A DNA stretch of 64,000 nucleotides from Nannocystis sp. RBIL2. Lineage in GTDB: Bacteria; Myxococcota_A; Polyangia; Nannocystales; Nannocystaceae. Every line of letters starts with the position of its first letter. The first letter of the stretch is position 1. The stretch is from positions 5,254,001 through 5,318,000 of the forward strand of contig NZ_JAPNJW010000001.1 in the NCBI RefSeq assembly GCF_026626745.1. The letters are read 5' to 3'. Of this stretch, positions 62,888 through 64,000 are shown in pieces. Made by a program: the position numbers and the translations under genes. The notes beneath the pieces were generated by a model. That model was given only the letters and a program-made list of their open reading frames with translations, was not told the DNA's origin and ran no database searches.

Positions 62888-63322
62888 ATGAACATGGCCG
62901 TAATCCTCCGGTCTCTCACGACCAGCACCTCGCGCTACGAGGAGCGCGCCGACGGCGTCATCGTCCAGCGGCTGCTGACCACTCGCACGCAGACCCTCAC
63001 CGACGCACGGGAGAACACCTCCGCGCTCGTGCGGATCGCCGGTGGACACCCGCGCCGGGTCCTGCTCGACATCCGCATCATCCGCGCGCTGCAGGCCGGC
63101 GTCCGCGAGCACTACGCCGACCCCGAGGAGCTGAACCGGCATTGTGCCGCAGTCGCCCTCCTGGTCGCCACGCCCGGCGGCCACCAGCTCGGCCGCTACT
63201 TCATGGCCCAGAACACCGGCCCGCTGCCGATGCTGATGTTCACCGACGAGACCCAGGCGATCGAATGGCTGCACCGCGAGACCAGCGACCAGCCGACCTT
63301 CGCCGGCAGCGCCGCCCTCTGA
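62888..63322 (+). CDS. SpoIIAA/STAS-like protein (DUF7793 type)
   Basis: This encodes 144 residues from the ATG at 62888. Pattern of the SpoIIAA-like families: GVIVQRLLTTRTQTLTDARE, RRVLLDIRIIRAL, HCAAVALLVATPGGHQLGRYFM and the closing FTDETQAIEWLH. It resembles the small partners in the STAS module at 30237 and 31228 in its last strand-helix. Possibly an antagonist-type signalling protein. Followed by a terminator. Confidence 0.75.
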   Translation: MNMAVILRSLTTSTSRYEERADGVIVQRLLTTRTQTLTDARENTSALVRIAGGHPRRVLLDIRIIRALQAGVREHYADPEELNRHCAAVALLVATPGGHQLGRYFMAQNTGPLPMLMFTDETQAIEWLHRETSDQPTFAGSAAL

Positions 63323-63336
63323 GCCGGTAGCGGGCC

Positions 63337-63369
63337 ACGCCGGCGAGTGACGCCGGCGTTTTCTTTTTT
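63337..63369 (+). terminator. Rho-independent terminator
   Basis: ACGCCGG/CCGGCGT stem (63337-63343 with 63353-63359), then TTTTCTTTTTT, 14 bases after the stop at 63322. Confidence 0.85.
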
Positions 63370-63420
63370 AAAGAATATTCGAGGCGGCCGGCCGATCGTG
63401 CCAGCGGTCGCCGGGCGTTC

Positions 63421-63443
63421 GGGACATGTCCCGATGGACATCC
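63421..63443. repeat. TGTCC-N4-GGACA palindromic element (intergenic)
   Basis: GGGACATGTCC-CGAT-GGACATCC, exact arms. Confidence 0.8.
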
Positions 63444-63489
63444 GGGTATCGATCGCTCGGATCGCTGCGCAGCGACGGGCTCCTGCGCA

Positions 63490-63508
63490 TCCTGTCCCGA
63501 AGGACATA
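63490..63508. repeat. TGTCC-N4-GGACA palindromic element (intergenic)
   Basis: TCCTGTCC-CGAA-GGACATA, exact arms, 66 bases from the previous core. Confidence 0.8.
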
Positions 63509-63893
63509 CTGCCGCGAGTCGATCCTCCGCGCTCCCGCGTCGCAGGAGCCGTGATTTCTCGGCGACGAATCGAGCAGCGGCCATTCGCGCAGAGCGTCGG
63601 TCCGCGAACGAAAAACAGAGAAATGCGTCATAGGACTTCATCGACTTGAATGCATTGGCGTGCTCGCGAATTCCGGCTACAGATGTCCGCAACGCGTAGC
63701 AGCGGCCAAATGCACGTTATAGGCACCTTTTAAACTTTCTGCAGACCGCGGTGATCGAGCCGGACGCATGGCGTTACTCGGACCGCGGGTGGTGCCGCTC
63801 GTGAGGCGGCCTGCTCGCTCGGGGCGCCACGGAGGGCGCGACGTTCCCCGGCGCGAGGCCACCCGTCCATTTCCCTCACGAACGCATTCGACC

Positions 63894-64000
63894 ATGTCCC
63901 AGCGTACGTACTCCATCATCCCGCTCGCCGCCGCCGCGCTCACCCTCTTCACCGCAGGCGCCTGTAAGACAGTCGTCCTGCCCGGCAACGACAGCGGCGA
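63894..64000 (+). CDS. Lipoprotein, N-terminal fragment (cut by window edge)
   Basis: From the ATG at 63894 the frame stays open to the right edge (35 residues). It is a typical lipoprotein signal: SQRTYSII, hydrophobic core PLAAAALTLF, lipobox TAGAC. The mature part begins KTVVLPGNDSGD. Function cannot be judged from this fragment. No clear Shine-Dalgarno sequence is seen. Confidence 0.7.
   Translation, partial: MSQRTYSIIPLAAAALTLFTAGACKTVVLPGNDSG

Larger units (their letters stand above)
63370..63893. other. Intergenic region, no gene seen
   Basis: About 520 bases with no convincing frame. It holds two exact TGTCC palindromes and AT-rich patches (AAAGAATATTC, CCTTTTAAAC). Confidence 0.45.

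Overview
The window is 64 kb of very GC-rich chromosomal DNA. It most likely comes from a myxobacterium of the Nannocystis type (Myxococcota). The clues are three eukaryotic-type Ser/Thr kinases, an FHA/sigma-54 activator, many lipoproteins whose signal is followed by a Ser/Thr/Gly-rich linker, planctomycete/myxobacterial families (DUF1552, cytochrome lipoprotein, HAF repeats), and strong GC bias at third codon positions. The assignment is inference; no rRNA is present. I see no phage, IS element, CRISPR array or replication origin.

Layout. 1-7.1 kb: a large membrane Ser/Thr kinase with a VCBS-type extracellular part (minus, cut by the left edge), then asd, phosphofructokinase, a small unknown gene and a tRNA-dihydrouridine synthase. 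7.2-11.6 kb: a DUF1328 membrane protein, a gene-poor stretch with an 84-bp direct repeat, and two frame-disrupted genes (HAF-repeat protein, CapA-like lipoprotein). 11.6-15.2 kb: membrane glycosyltransferase pair and a LysM protein. 15.2-23.6 kb (minus): EEP nuclease/phosphatase-like protein with an acetyltransferase, then a PilT-like ATPase operon with two GT-C type membrane proteins, opposite a histone-deacetylase-like enzyme. 23.6-29.4 kb: two Cys-rich lipoproteins, two paralogous saccharopine-dehydrogenase-like reductases divergent from a TetR regulator, and a DUF1552 Tat-exported protein. 29.6-31.6 kb: a tandemly duplicated two-gene STAS module. 31.7-36.8 kb: a dolichol-phosphate-type glycosyltransferase (frameshifted), a methyltransferase and a large membrane protein. 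37-43 kb: Uma2 nuclease, outer-membrane barrel, YyaL thioredoxin-domain protein, pectinacetylesterase-like lipoprotein. 43-45 kb: tRNA-Phe, a 31-codon candidate gene and an FHA/sigma-54 activator. 45-54 kb: TPR protein, cytochrome lipoprotein, unknown membrane protein, two kinases (one with a Cys-rich zinc-ribbon-like insertion) and a GT-C membrane protein. 54-64 kb: uracil-DNA glycosylase, Sir2 opposite an unknown gene, MFS transporter, an AAA+ ATPase coupled to a stand-alone 5' nuclease, a ferritin-like lipoprotein, DUF4442, a SpoIIAA-like protein and the start of a lipoprotein.

The most striking feature is not a gene. A short palindrome, TGTCC-N4-GGACA (usually extended to CC...GG or ACA...TGT), recurs dozens of times, both between genes and in frame inside genes. 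In two membrane proteins it has multiplied to form whole low-complexity inserts, and in one nuclease it supplies the N-terminus. Many copies carry a TTCG, CTCG or TCGA loop and would fold as a stable RNA hairpin. A second genome-scale habit is leaderless or near-leaderless promoters: a TAnnnT box sits 5-10 bases before the start codon of many genes.

Three genes contain apparent single-base frame disruptions. I cannot tell sequencing error from real decay.
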